This document shows, piece after piece, positions 17,945 through 31,452 of a DNA stretch of 64,000 nucleotides. The notes beneath the pieces were generated by a model that was not told the origin of the DNA, made no database searches, and saw only the letters and a program-made list of their open reading frames with translations. The position numbers were made by a program, and so were the translations under genes. Source of the DNA: Sinohyriopsis cumingii (lineage: Eukaryota; Mollusca; Bivalvia; Unionida; Unionidae); assembly GCA_028554795.2 (NCBI GenBank), contig CM068827.1, positions 75,651,244 to 75,715,243 of the forward strand, given 5' to 3'. Positions within the stretch are counted from its first letter, which is position 1. Each line of letters opens with the position of its first letter.

Positions 17945-18960
17945 TTAGATTATCTTTCCCTTAACGTGCCTGATGATATTGCATTCCTGCAACTTCAAAT
18001 CACTAACTACAATAATCGGAGGAGCTGAACTAATATACATTTCAAAGTGTTGCAAAGCCAATATCAAAGCGAAACATTCATTCTCGATAGTGGAATAATT
18101 TCTCTGGTGCTTATTTAATTTTTTAGAAAAATAGCACACTGGATGATCTACACCATTTTTGTCTTCTTGAATCGATACTCCACCAACCTCAACATCACTA
18201 GCATCAACATACATTTAAAATGATTGAAATTTTGATCTGAAAGAACCAAAGCACTCATAAATGTAGCCTTTAACTTACCAAACGCATCCTGGCACTTTTG
18301 AGATCTATGAAACTTGGTTTTCGTAATCAACAAATTGATCAGAGTTTAGGAATTATGGAAACACTGGAGCGAAATTTCAAGTCACACTATTCAGTCATAC
18401 CTAAAAACACGCATCAGCTGCTTTTACGGATAGCACAGGGAGTTCATAGACAGACTTGACCTTATTTTTTATATGTTTAACTTGACCGTGTCTCACGATA
18501 TATTCCAGAAATGTAACACAAGCACGGCAAGATTCACCTTTACCTAAATTAATTGTCATATTTGCATTAGTAAGTCTATACAAAATTTCCTGATGGTCTC
18601 CAAGTGATCTTTTCAGGTGTCACTTGTAAATGATAACGCCATAGATGTGAGCATCACAATTATCTACACGAAATCTAATCATGTTCATTAAAAGTTGTAA
18701 AGTACAAGGCGAACCTTTCATCCCAAATGGCATCATTTTATATTGGTAAAGTAAATCTGGAGTTACGAATGCCGAAATTTCTTTTAACCTTTTAGTCAGT
18801 GGAATTTGCCAGAATCCTTTCAAAAATAAAAATTCTGACATGTTTTGCATTTCCAATTTTAACAACGCAGTCATTGATTATTGGCAAATGAAATTAATAT
18901 GCCTTGGTCACACTATTACACTTTTCTATTGTCAGTGCACATACGAAAGGTATCATTTAA
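17945..18960 (-). pseudogene. gypsy reverse transcriptase and RNase H, decayed
   Basis: RT blocks in order on the minus strand: NSVTK.. (about 18,925), KGFWQIPLTKRLKEISAFVT and YQYKMMPFGMKGSP (18,874-18,700), then the catalytic YIDD region now reading IYGVII, so the aspartates are lost. A second frame holds INLGKGESCRACVTFLEYIV and GQVK (18,583-18,480). RNase H follows with MYVDASDVEVGG, VDHPVCYFSKKLNKHQRNYS, ALILALQHFEMYI and a terminal IRHVKGK near 17,950. These are textbook Ty3/gypsy motifs. Frameshifts separate at least three frames. Confidence 0.88.
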
Positions 18961-19439
18961 TTTCAGTACAAGTACAGGAATACCCGGTGAATGTTTACTC
19001 GGTTCAATAAAATCAATTTCCTGCACATACTGAATTTACTTTTGGAAACATTCCTGTTTGAGAGGGTTCATTCTGTACAAATGCTGTTTCACAGGTGTGG
19101 AATTAAAATTCAATGTCATGGTAGATTTTATTTGTTCATATCGGAAATTATGGAAACAATTTCCCAAATTCAAATGATAACATTATTAGTTCTTTTCGTG
19201 CAGCTGCTTGTATGAAATTTTCTGGTCCAGATTATTAAATATTTCTAATTCCCAAGACTGGTAACACCAAAGCCACCACAGTCCGATTGCATTCCATCTC
19301 TTAAATCCTCACTGTGTGAAACGTTACAACTAAACTGACTGAACGATTAACCTGGCACTCTCTATAAGCATATTTATTTAACATATGTATGTGGCAAAGT
19401 TGTTATTTTTTGTCTCCCAGGAGTTTTAATGATATAATT

Positions 19440-20640
19440 TGTCACTTACTTTCCTTCAACTGTATAAGGACCACGATACTTATCCTGAAGATGATTTTGG
19501 TGGCATTGGCAAGAGACCCAGGACTCTGTCGCTAGGCTGAAAATTCCTTTCCTGGTATTTTTGTCATATCTTTATTTCTTTTTTGAATAAGTAGAATAAA
19601 GATTAGTTCTTGCTATTACACAAGCATTTGATCACTTACAGGTTAGTCAAGATGATTTTTTTTCCTTTCTGAATCTTAAATTGAAAGAAGTATCTCTCTG
19701 ATAATGTAAATGATCCCCGGACACTAGGCCCTAAATTAGTTCAAAAAGATAAAAACCTAATGATTCTTGAACTGATTCGCTAACAGCAATAAACAGGAAA
19801 TGAACTCCATCTCCCCAGTCTTTTCCTGTGTCAAAACAATCATAATTTTCAAGGTTTGATAAAATCTTTGCAAAGTAACTTGACTATCAGGGTGAGGGGC
19901 AGAAGATTTAAATTGTTCGATGCCTCATTCATGCATGTAATGCTGGTAAACTTTCAAAACATAAAATGTGACCTTGATCAGATTAGGCAGATTTGAGAAG
20001 ACCAAACTGTGTTAAAAATACATTATTAAAGCTTTTGCTAAAGTTTCAGGTTTCGTATTCCTCAAAGGAATTGCCTCTGGGAGTCGTGTGGACGCACATA
20101 TTATGGTCAACACGTATTGGTTGCCTGACTTAGTCTTATACAAATGACCGACGCAGTCTACCATAATTCTGCTAAACAATTTGCTAAATGCAGGAATAGG
20201 CTACAGATGAGCCTTACGTATGTTCTAATTGGGTTTTCATACCATGTGACAAGTGTGACAAGATCTACAGTATTTGGAATCATCACTTTTAATTTTTGGC
20301 CAATAAAAATGATTCAAGATTGTGATAAGCATTACTTATCATCAGACAAATGAATTTCATTGGTTAGACTAAAAAAGTCTTGTCCATACAACGTAGGAAT
20401 AACTACTTGACAGCTCAACGAGCACTTGTCACCAGCTGGCACCTAATGTTGTCTCCATTTCCTATAAAGACTCAATTTAAAAAAAAACAAATATGTGCAT
20501 TTGCAGCTTCAGTTTCACTAATAGTACTCAGAAACAAACAAAAGGGATCTCATGATCTTGTTCCTGTTTGACAATGATATATTTTCTTTGTCACCCTGAT
20601 TAGAATAAAGCAAATGAGTAGTAAAAAGAGGATCACTGTG
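19440..20640 (-). pseudogene. gypsy integrase, decayed, located upstream of RT
   Basis: The minus strand at about 20,105-20,163 reads VDCVGHLYKTKSGNQYVL, the first catalytic-aspartate block of gypsy integrases. At 19,485-19,545 it reads PSDRVLGLLPMPPKSS, the C-terminal GDxVLxLLPxP block. Between them are several frames with stops. It lies between the protease (20,759-21,196) and the RT (18,960), not after RNase H. Confidence 0.8.
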
Positions 20641-20758
20641 ATCAATATATCTTGATTAGTCCATAAAAGATGCAAAAGTGACAATATCAAAAGGTTGACC
20701 GACAAATGTATCAGCTAAAGGAATAATTTCCTAATCAACATCATTCTGAATAGCTCCT

Positions 20759-21196
20759 TTAACATAGCTCTAGTAACTGCACAAGCTGGGTAAAAATCAG
20801 ATATTTGTTTTCAATGAGAGCGACTTTCGGATCAAAATAAAGACTTTCAGTTACAAGTGGATTAACCACAGCTTTATCTCTTGCTAGTTTATTGTCATGT
20901 AATAAATGAATAGCCTCTATGAACAAAGACGTCTCTGTTCCGACTGTGACTGGTCCTGAGACTATGTCTGATGACAAAATTACACAATGGAGAGGAACAT
21001 TAACAAATCCGCACTTTACTCCCTGAATAAGAACACTTTCATTACAAGAAGACTTATCAGACACAAGCAAATTAACTGATAAAAAAAGACTCCGAAAATC
21101 GCATGTGTCCCTTATAATTGTAATACGGATGGGATTTTCAGAATCACTAATAAGTAGTATAGAACTTTTCGACATAAATGTTTCATAATTCTCCAC
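20759..21196 (-). pseudogene. gypsy retroviral-type aspartic protease region
   Basis: A 145-codon open stretch. IRITIIRDTCDFRSLFL aligns with the gypsy protease core in which the catalytic triplet is DTG; here it reads DTC, so the active site is damaged. Downstream VLIQGVKCGFVNVPLHCVIL, SDIVSGPVTVG and AIHLLHDNKLARDK match the conserved linker (VPLHxIxLxSDLVSGPVxVG, then LLLGNDLAG) of vertebrate- and mollusc-type gypsy polyproteins. Confidence 0.75.
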
Positions 21197-21299
21197 TATA
21201 AAATCAGACTGGGGTTGTTTGACCCAACAAATGATTTGATTTCACAAAATAATCATGACCTTAGCCCCTTAGAACTAAGAGCATTTGAAATAACTTTGT

Positions 21300-21950
21300 C
21301 CTGATTCTGTTGCGTATTGTTTAATCTGTAGTAATCGGAAATAATGTGTCATTTCTTCTTGCAATAGGTGCAAGTATTAAGAGACAAGGATTTCTGGTCA
21401 GTCTTTCCAGAAACTTGATGTCGAACAGTTGTGCCAGAAATGTTCGTGTGCGACTGAATGGCGTTCTACAAAAACAAACGCTGTGTGGAAGACTTACTGA
21501 CACAAGAAACTTTGTTATTCTAGGAATAATCGTCTGCTGTTTGAGTAGCATTTTCTGACGTTTTGACCTCTTGCTAATCAATGTAGTTACTAACGTCGCT
21601 GTGGACAAATTACTTCAACTCTTCAATTTGTCTACGTACTCTTATCACTTCTTATATTGCATGAGACAGTAGCTTTAAGGTTCACCATACAATATATTCC
21701 AAAAACCTTATCCGAAGGATACAAATATTCAGACTCTAGATCCATTAAAGCCATCGCTTCAGAAATATCATATTGTCTGGCAAACTGGAGCGATTCGCCC
21801 TTCTTCAAGAACTCTGACTCTTCTTGGGCTGCATTTAAAATAAACTTATCCGCTTTAGATGATATTGTACAAGCTTGTTGGTTTCATAGATCTCTCCATG
21901 AACTTAAAATACGTGGGGTTTAGACAATTCCGAAACAAAGTGAATTTAAA
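21300..21950 (-). pseudogene. gypsy Gag C-terminus with CCHC zinc knuckle, decayed
   Basis: At about 21,335-21,375 the minus strand reads TCTYCKKK, stop, HIISDYY: a CCHC knuckle with Cx2Cx4H spacing in which the last cysteine is now tyrosine and one codon is a stop. The upstream part to 21,950 is broken into several frames and not recognisable in detail. Confidence 0.6.
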
Positions 21951-21977
21951 TTTCTTAAATATTTTAAGGAACTTCGT

Positions 21978-21996
21978 ATCCTAGGATGAGCCTCCA
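21978..21996 (-). other. primer-binding site, tRNA-Pro type
   Basis: Plus strand atcctaggatgagcctcca resembles the 3' end of tRNA-Pro (the proline primer site used by murine leukaemia virus and relatives), with one extra base and three substitutions. It lies about 6 bp inside the 5' LTR end at 22,003. The plus-strand relative at 52,229-52,246 has a better-preserved version. Confidence 0.55.
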
Positions 21997-22002
21997 ATTT
22001 TC

Positions 22003-22797
22003 TGTTACGACTCTATGTTCTTCAACTAAGTAAGAGATAGAGCAAAAACCAACAAATGATTTATTTTCCCAGAATACAAGCGAAAATTTAAAAAACGTAC
22101 AGTATTATAATTAAATCCTAAATAGTCGTACAATTTCTACCACAAGTCCAAATGTATACAGTTCCAAGTGAATTACAATAGTATTCCAAATAAGTTCCAA
22201 TATTGAATGTGTTGATGTGCCTGTACTCTCGATCGTGCAAAATGTGCCAATGTTCTGGATTGTGGTTATGTGCTAAGAGTCTCTGACCAATCACAATAAT
22301 GTAATCTAAAAATGTTCTTTTCTGAACTCACTTTAATTCCAAATTAATGTTCCAGTCCAAGAATGTATTGATTAGTCCTTTGTATTTCCAGTTAATAAAT
22401 AAATCCACCCGAATAAAAGTCTGAACACAGCAATAAGAATGATTCTTATTTAGACGGTAAAGCAAAAACGAGTAATTGTTAAGTTAACAATTTCATATCA
22501 AAAAGTTAAGACAAAAAGTTTAAAGTTTTCAACACGTTATGAATTTCTAAGCTGAAATCTTATATCCTAGACCCAGACCCAAATGGACATGTTTACGTCC
22601 ATTGATATTGATCTGACATTTACAAATTTAATCCACAATCAAAGAGAAAAAAAGCTATTTATTTCGTTGTTTACAATAGGAATATTACTGATCCGGTACA
22701 CTGTGAACTTGATCTTGGACAAGTACAAAATACAGATATATATAACATACATTCAGTCATTGATAAATGCCAAAAAATAATACAAATTATATATACA
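22003..22797 (-). repeat. 5' LTR of the gypsy element
   Basis: About 795 bp from tgttacgactc (plus-side edge) to tatatacatcg. It aligns in order with the LTR at 16,814-17,771, and more loosely with solo copies at 30,440, 35,037 and (inverted) 39.1, 52-54 kb. Many mismatches between the two LTRs indicate an old insertion. Confidence 0.75.
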
Positions 22798-22889
22798 TCG
22801 AAAATAAAAAAAACTTAGGTGTGATTAATGGCAGGTAGTGCATGTGTTATGCAGTATCATTCATAATACTCCACTGAACAGATTGACTT

Positions 22890-22892
<3 letters not shown>

Positions 22893-22971
<79 letters not shown>
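22893..22971. repeat. (TG)n-(GA)n compound microsatellite
   Basis: About 14 TG units followed by about 25 GA units. Confidence 0.96.
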
Positions 22972-24146
22972 GAAGTCGGTCTATTTAGTTGGGTATTATG
23001 GAGGATACAGCAGAACACAGGCACTATCTGCCAATACTCACACCTACAGGATTTTTTTTCGATGTTATTTTTTTAAATTCCCTATATTTAATGATATCCT
23101 CTAAACAAAATTATATTCGAAGTTTTGATCCAACCGTCATACATTTATTTTTGTGTTTAATTGCATGTTGTTGGTTTCGCCCCACAGTATGACAATGTCA
23201 AAAACCTAATGCAAATTTTGTTCAGGAGATGGAATTGTATCACTCATGGTATGCATGGTTGTGTCATGCAAAAGAAGATCAGTGTCAGGGCATTGGTATG
23301 GGGTGGAAAATCGTCAATGAAAATGAAAAAGAGCAAAAGGTATAGAACAGAGAAGTGAGGAACTCTTGACGTATTGTAAAGTTGATGTAACACAGAGCAC
23401 AGAGAAACACTATTTCCATCTATCTAAGTGAGAATAAAAATTACGGGAAAATCAATGGATTGTACTACCTTTAGTTCTATACTATTATCTTTTAAAACAT
23501 TATTACATTACATTTATCTGGAGAAATGTCATATATGTCCACGTTTCCTTCAGGAACATATACACAGTAAAAATATTAGATATATTTTTCAGTGTTAATT
23601 TGGTCATCTTATTTGTTTAAATTATGCTGTATTATGTCACCTGCATTTGGATTATGTTGAACTTTTCTGAAATTAGCGGTAGAAGTGTTTACAAACGCCG
23701 ATCAGATAAAACAAAAACAGCTGAGATAATAGGTACTTCAATTTTCGTGTGCGGAACAACATTTATGCAACAGTGATTATAACATAATTTGAGGCAAATA
23801 TGTACTTTGAATCCATAAAAGTAGTCTTAAAAAACATGATTTTTTTTTCGTAATTTTAGTTATTGTAATGTTTGGCAAAAACGATGTAGCACAAAAACAC
23901 CAAGGTGATTAGCACTCATTTCTTCTAAAACAAATACTATTTTTTTTGATTGACTGAAATATCAAAACACTGACATCTCAAAGAATTCCATATGCTCGTG
24001 ACCTAAGAAGCAGAGATTGGTAGCATTGTACAATTTGGAGGCATCGTAAAATTGAGCGAGAAGGATATATTTGCCCAGCAGCTACCGGAGACAAAATCTA
24101 TGGTTTCCTATTACATATTGATAAATACACGAGGAAGCCAATTTAC

Positions 24147-24286
24147 CGTTCTGCTCTCTGTTTCCTCGTTAATATATCTGAGTTCTTTACTGGCAGAATT
24201 AGAGGCAGATTGCAATCTAACTTTTGGTTGTAGCATAGTCGCTGAAGGTGCCGGGAAACGGATCGGTTTTCGATGTGGAACGTTAT
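24147..24286 (-). CDS. Trk: trk exon: extracellular stalk
   Basis: 140 nt; acceptor AATCTTACAG|AT, donor AGAACG|GTAAAT. It encodes 46 residues, NVPHRKPIRFPAPSATMLQP to EETESRT, with no cysteine: a plausible flexible linker between the second Ig domain and the membrane. Phase fits both neighbours exactly (G|AT gives D; ACG|ACA gives TT). Stalk sequences are poorly conserved among Trks, so this exon rests on splice signals and phase rather than on similarity. Confidence 0.75.
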
Positions 24287-25142
<856 letters not shown>

Positions 25143-25460
25143 CTCCCGCTCCTCCATTTGTCGACTTAAACTGATATGTCATCCTTGAAGATCCGTAAGC
25201 GTTGGTGGCAATTAATGTGTAGTATCCATTATATATCACGGCCTTAAGTGCAAACGACAGGCACCCTTCAATGTATTTCGTCCTTACATTTTCTCGTGTA
25301 TAAGGTAATTCTAACGCAGAACGTGTCACGATATCGTTTTCCTTGACGGGTGCACCATCCTTCTCCCAGGTAATTGTTGTGTTTGGCTCACTTATAATCT
25401 TGTAATGGATACAGTCATGCATTCCTTGTTTTGTGTCCATCGACACAATTATTGGTCTGG
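25143..25460 (-). CDS. Trk: trk exon: second Ig domain (ligand-binding D5 equivalent)
   Basis: 318 nt, phase 1 on both sides, as expected for one-exon Ig domains. It encodes 105 residues: HDCIHYKIISEPNTTITWEK (cysteine, core tryptophan), then EGCLSFALKAVIYNGYYTLI and ATNAYGSS. The pattern GCLxF..NGxYTLxATNxxG is the vertebrate Trk D5 pattern, which lacks the usual YxC cysteine and instead pairs two cysteines on neighbouring strands. Both of those cysteines (DC.H, GC.S) are here. In Trks this domain binds the neurotrophin. Confidence 0.92.
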
Positions 25461-27340
25461 CTGCAAATATACAAGAGGCGATTTTTGCGATAGAGACATG
25501 CAAATAGACAGCATAAACAACTCAAGAGAGTTTCCTACTTCAAGAAAGCATAAATCATAATTTCCTTATTAGTAAGGCCAGTCATTTTGCTGGTCATATG
25601 TGAATAGAAGCCTAATTTACACGTTACTTTATGCTGAAACAAAAATTGGAGTCTAGTTGGAACAGCTGCCTAATTATATAGGTACCGGTGTTTTCTTTTT
25701 ATAATCTCATGAAAGACACTGACACTTCGGTCGGTTTAGTAATATTTGATGTACTATTCATATCGTCATAAGTCGACCTTGTAACGACCAAATTTGTCAC
25801 ATTTTAATATATTGTCAATTTTAGTAACTTTTGCGAGTCACCAGCTATCATGCATATCTAGGGTTTTGCTACGATTGGCGAATTTTAAGAATCAACAAAC
25901 GGTAATTGTTCTATGGAAACAATAAACATTCTTACACAATAAACGAATTAAGTACCGACGAAAATGTAATTTTTTCGTAACGACACGAAATTTTGATGTC
26001 CAAGAAAACATGTCACTTCGCTAAATGTCGTTAACGAAATGTGTATTTAAAAATGAAAATCTTGATTTGTAATGTATTAAATTTTTAATCGCAACTGAAA
26101 AATACAATTTCATTTTTAAAATACGATTTCTATTTTCTACACGAACGTCAATGAAATTCCTACTTGCAGCAAAGTTGTTTGCCTGAAAATGAAACAAAAC
26201 TGGATTGATAAAAGAGATAGATGAGATCTGCATACTGTAGTATATAAGGATGTTTGAGACATTTCTGAAGTGACTAATATTGCTTTTATCTATTAAAATA
26301 CATGTCATAAAATAGTATTTCTCTTTTCTTTGCACTATTAGAGATGTTGGTACCACGTTTCAAGTGCGTTGGCTGCTTCGGTGCGGAGAGGTAATGTTGT
26401 TAACGTTTGTCAGCGGGCATTGGTATATATAAAACGTAACTCACATTACCACGAATACATCAATACCTAAATAATTTTTACATTTTTTCACATGACAAGC
26501 GAATAATATAATCTTTTCTATGTTACCATGTAAACTGGCTATATAGTTGTGGTGTACTTCTGAGAGAGGGTCCGGTATAAGGTGAACTTGTTTGCATTGG
26601 AAACATGCACTAATGAGTGAATGTTGGCCTACCTCTATGCTACTTTCGTGTACTGTGACTGAAATGTCATTACATGTAGTTATTATGGAAATTATGCACT
26701 AAATAAACAAAATACCTGCTCCGGTGTGCTTGAAAAATGAACCTGAACTAGTTCGAACTTGAAGTTATTGAAATAGGGAGAATGCATTTTACCAGAGCAG
26801 AAAATACCAGCTCTTGAAAGGGTAATAAATGACTTACAAAATATTTTTTTTAAATAATAAAATGTTATCAGCTCGTTTTCCCCCAAGTTACAATTAAAGT
26901 TCAATAAGTGACAATTTCCAAGCGGAGCTAGCAGTTTTTTGAGATGCACATCAGACGTAAGGATATGCTGTATAAACTATCACCCAAATTACACCCATGA
27001 ATCAGATACCAAAAATATAGGAAGTTTAAAGTTAGTTTAATGCTACCAAAGACAGATAAGATCTTTTCAAAATAACCAGGATAAACGGTGATGAAAACTG
27101 GAGAACTCTTTGTCCTTAAAAATGAACCTTAAGTAAAGTGCCAAACTGTAGAGCGGAAATCATATATACCAGAACTCTTTCTTGTATGCTGTAAAATCAA
27201 GATCTCCAACATCCTTCAGTCTTGATAAGAAAAGAACTAACCTCAAAAGTTTCCTGTTTATATGAACAAAGCTCTCTCTTTAAACATTTTCATTATTTCG
27301 TCCATGTAATGGGGAAGAGACAAGATATTTGAAGACCTAC
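25461..27340 (-). other. trk intron, no gene seen
   Basis: A 1.9-kb intron between the two Ig exons. The open stretches at 26,021-26,356 and 26,692-26,949 have AT-rich random composition and no family resemblance. Confidence 0.65.
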
Positions 27341-27613
27341 CATTTACTTTGAATCTCACTGTCTCTATACTCTTAATGGCGTCGTTCTCTGCATTACACT
27401 GTAGCCAGCCGTTGTCATATGGACTGGAGTGTTTGATATGAAGTTCTTGTACCAGTCCATTTTCTTTGGCATTGATGTTGTGCTGAGACTTGAGGTCCTC
27501 TGTGTACCACCACACTTTCGGCTGGGGCACCCCATAACCCCTGCATGTAATCACTTCACTTTCATTTTCCTCCACGGTCACGATGCTTTTATCGATCATA
27601 ATGGTTGGTTTCT
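27341..27613 (-). CDS. Trk: trk exon: first Ig domain (D4 equivalent)
   Basis: 273 nt, phase 1 on both sides; acceptor TTGTTTAG|AG, donor AAATG|GTAGGT. It encodes [36 protein letters not shown] and [15 protein letters not shown]: a canonical I-set/C2 Ig fold with C, W and DxGxxxC. It follows directly on IPNC of the LRR cap, as in vertebrate Trk (IPNC..P..TVEEG). A (TA)n tract lies only 7 bp upstream of the exon, so the acceptor has almost no polypyrimidine run. Confidence 0.93.
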
Positions 27614-27616
27614 CTA

Positions 27617-27721
<105 letters not shown>

Positions 27722-28464
27722 CAACGAACAGTGCAAAACTAGTATCTAACTATCAAACTATAGTCTGAATGTAACTCCCCGTTTGTTTGTATCCCCCTTC
27801 CGATTTAAAAAATGAAAAGCTTCAAATGAGAGATAAAAGATTCTCAGAACTTAATCAGTTCGTTTATCGTATGTATGCGTGTTTTACTCCAAACGGAAGT
27901 TTACACTGTAAAAGAAGACAAAACTTGCCAATCATTTCCAGTTCCTGGACAAGTCCATTTTCAGCGAATGGGTGTATGCAGGACTACTTATGAATGCACA
28001 TAGAATGAACGTACTATGTCGTCTGCTTCCGATATTTACAATGTCGAATCAAGAAAAGGAATAGGATGACAACTACAAATTTGCCTTTCACGTGGTTTTA
28101 AAAAGCCGTTTAATTTCTTTGTTAAAGTCTGCAAAGAAATATAATTATAAACCCTCAACATTATGGTAATTTAGAGAATTATCCGGCAGTTACCGAATAG
28201 GATGAATTACATCACAATGTTGTCTGAGGAGAAGAGACTCGCCCATAGCGTACGCAATATCGCGCCGTGTTAGTAGGGAAAGTCAGTTAAGCATGAAAAT
28301 TGCGGAGGATGCTGGTGTTAGGGCCAGTCTGGTCAGTCAGTTGAGAAATTATAAATCAATGAATGAATTGACTAACTTCTGAGCACTTTTTATCACATTA
28401 AAGTTTTCTGTGATTTAAATCGGTAAGGGGTGGGGGGGGGGAGAGTACAAACAAACGGTGAGTA

Positions 28465-28975
28465 TAGTCAGACTAAAGCCTGAGCGCTTTCGACTCCTAA
28501 TGAGTCTTTTTCAAAGGCCCATACAAAACATAGAAAAGACAAACAAATAAAACACACAAACCGTTGTGTTTGCAAAACTTTACATGGCTGTTTCTACAGG
28601 AATTAAACCTTTAAATTTATTATGTTTCAACTAGTTTATTTCAACTTGTTGCGGATGCAGGAAAATATTTTTATTGACCTAGACATCGATGAGCTATAAC
28701 GACATTTGATGTTTTATGTAAATTTATATAACCGCAGTTGTATTCCAGATATTTCATTGCTATTGTAGTAATTATAGACTATTAATCAAATTTAGAGAAT
28801 TATTTAAAAGAAAATGTGTCCATTGCAAAAGATAATTTATTTGTGCATGGCTGTCTTTTTCTAGTCTTCTTGGTTTCAATGTTCTAGGGCGGCGTATCCA
28901 TTAAGATTCCTTTTCTTTCCTGGTTTCCGAGACACAACGGTTTTTCGTTTTAAGAGTCGAAAGCGCTCAGGCTAA
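28465..28975. repeat. inverted repeat with 18-bp perfect arms
   Basis: cctgagcgctttcgactc near 28,479-28,496 recurs inverted as gagtcgaaagcgctcagg near 28,955-28,972, with further loose pairing outside (agtctttttcaaagg). The 450-bp interior contains acaaaccgttgtgtt and tgtcaca-type sequence but no ORF, so this may be a small non-autonomous DNA element. Confidence 0.5.
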
Positions 28976-29490
28976 TTAAATACTAGTTTTGCACTGCTCG
29001 TTGTCATTTTATTGCATTTATCTTAATCAATCCTTGACACACGTGAAAATTGCTCGATTATAAACATAGATATATGAAAAATTATTACAATAGTACAGTT
29101 TGATTTCATTTAGTTATAAATATTACACATCAATTGATATGAAACGTCAGGTTTAAAAATTGCACGTTCATGTAGCTAAACCATTTTACTTACAAAATAC
29201 TGAAAATTATTAATTGACCATTGAAAATTACGCGCACCTACATGTATAGAGTACGCTGGGTATTTGAAGTTTTATAGTACGACAACATTGTCATAATCAA
29301 TTAATTGATCTTATCTGAAAACGTAGCGAATGCTCGACGAAATGGATTAATGACAACCTCACTAGATTAACGAGATTGATAGTGAATATTTTCCATTATT
29401 GTGGATTTTACTATTCTGTGTGTTAAAAACGTCATCTTCACATGTAATGGTATTTTTGACTCAAGAGAGTTCGAATGGATATTGTCTTAC

Positions 29491-29657
29491 CACAATTCGG
29501 TATGGACAAGTTTTTTATTGCCCTTTTGTTTCCGTCACGATCAAGACATGTGAGGCTGGAACCATTATAGCCGAACAATGCATGCCTTTTACTGTTGAGC
29601 ACCATCTGAATCCATTTGACACTGCAGTTGCATACCAATGGATTGGAATTGATTAGT
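29491..29657 (-). CDS. Trk: trk exon: LRR C-terminal cysteine cap
   Basis: 167 nt; acceptor TTCTTCAG|A, donor AATTGTG|GTAAGA. It encodes LINSNPLVCNCSVKWIQMVL, then SSLTCLDRDGNKRAI..NLSIPNC. The pattern NPxxCxCxxxWI..C..IPNC is the LRRCT cap exactly as in vertebrate Trks. It is entered in phase 2 from the 66-nt LRR exon 17.5 kb upstream. Confidence 0.94.
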
Positions 29658-30232
29658 CTGAAGAATTGAAATTTTACGTAACTATTAGACAGGAACGATT
29701 AATGTTTAAAGGTAGACCTGATATGCCGATATATTTGCCGTTAATTTTTCAGTTCGAAGAGTTATGCAATATCTGAACATTTTGATTCGATGTCACTAAC
29801 TATTAGCGAGATATTTAAGTTAAAATATAAATGTCAAAATGTTCTCCCTCGGCCATATATTATTTCTTGGCTCGAGTCCAGGTGACGTCATTATAGTAAC
29901 TGGATTGCGAATCACCATTGTTATTCGGCAAGGGAACAGGTTTAGAGGAGGAGTAAAGAAATAGGTGAAGCGTTTGTGAGATGAAACACGACGTGAGAGC
30001 CTAAGGAAGCGAAGACCCCGTAAAATATTGTATCTTACGCTTTTTCAGGTTATTCTTTTGACCTTCCAGCTATAAAGATAATTAACCCTGGAAACATTCC
30101 TTTTGTTCCGCTCTAATTTGTCCATTGTCATGATGAATATAATAAAATCAAATAGGGTTTAGTTATCCGCCTAGCTACAAATGAAAATCCAGTTTATCAA
30201 ATCATCGAATTCTTTTGAGATAGAGACAGAGA

Positions 30233-30233
<1 letters not shown>

Positions 30234-30266
<33 letters not shown>
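30234..30266. repeat. (GAT)n microsatellite
   Basis: About 10 GAT units continuing into imperfect GA(A/C)GAT repeats to 30,283. Confidence 0.93.
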
Positions 30267-30268
<2 letters not shown>

Positions 30269-30439
30269 AATGACGATGATGATGTTGTAACTGTGCTCGC
30301 GATTGCTTAAGAGAAGTAAATCAGTATTTGAAATTTTCATAATACATGCAAATTTGTTTCCCCAATATACTATCTAAATAATACCGAATGTTGGATGAGG
30401 AAGTTTCATATGCATTCGCCATTTTAAAAAAGCGTTATT

Positions 30440-31290
30440 ACGCCTGTGTGGTCTTAAAACAGGTAATAGAAAAAAGTGAGAAGCAACTAGCTTTGTAAAA
30501 ATCAACAAATAATTTATTTCCCTGGGGCAAAAAAGCAAAAATGTAAAAATAATTTTACGGTATTACGAATTAAATTCCAAATAATCATAGAATTACAGAC
30601 ACAATTCCTAATATTAAAGTTCTGAACAAACTTCAGTGGAAATGCAAATTAAATCAAACACTGGAAGTGTTGATGTGATTGTGGTGGCCCGTGTATTGGT
30701 ATGTGCCAACTGTGTTTTGTTGGATCACAATAGTACTATCCAAGAAAATATCCTTATTGGAAAATTTCACTATTAATTCAAGTCTCTACTTCCATTAACG
30801 TTATTTCTTATGAGCACTTTGTGTTTCTAGTGAATATATAATTTGAATAAATAAAATTCCAGTCCTAATAAACTACTGTACACAACAATAATACAATTGA
30901 TTCTGTTCAGATCATAAAGCACAAATGAATAATTTCTAGAAAAACAAGATTATATAGCCTTTTGCTTAACCTCAGGTCACAATTAGCCTTTTCTAAATGC
31001 AAAACAAAATATTACCTAATGGAAAATAACCTTCAAAAAGGGTTCTAATATTTAACAATAAAACCTTAGTTACAGTAGAATGAAAAATGAAGCAAACATA
31101 ATGTCATTGACATTAGATAATCTATACTTACAGGAAACTAATTGATAAATGAACTTAATTTTGGACAAGATTAAGTGCAGCTTACAATTTTCCATAGCAT
31201 ATAATAAAATAGAAAATAAACGAAAAACTAACAAACAATGCAAATTAAATATACTGAGCAACGTGATAATGTTTTCCTTTTGAAAAGCTG
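30440..31290 (-). repeat. solo LTR of the gypsy family
   Basis: From gttattacgcctgtgtgg to acaaacaatgcaaattaaat, it follows the 16.8-kb and 22.0-kb LTRs block by block: caacaaataatttatttccctgg, acggtattacgaattaaattcc, tgtgccaact, ggacaagattaagtgc. There is no internal coding sequence next to it, so it is most likely a solo LTR left by recombination. Confidence 0.65.
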
Positions 31291-31433
31291 TTCCCTTTGT
31301 TAGCGTTTGTTGGAAAAACGTGGTTGTCTACATAAGCACATCTGTCTGAAGCAGTATCCTTTTTTGTCGAAGAAATGTTCTGAGCTACACGTCTATTAAC
31401 ATATATATATACAGGCTTCCCAAAAAAGCATAA

Positions 31434-31452
31434 ACTCTCTCTCTCTCTCTGT

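Noticed and set aside
30990..31260. 63-codon minus-strand ORF within the solo LTR
   Set aside because: It lies inside repeat sequence and has no similarity to retroelement proteins.
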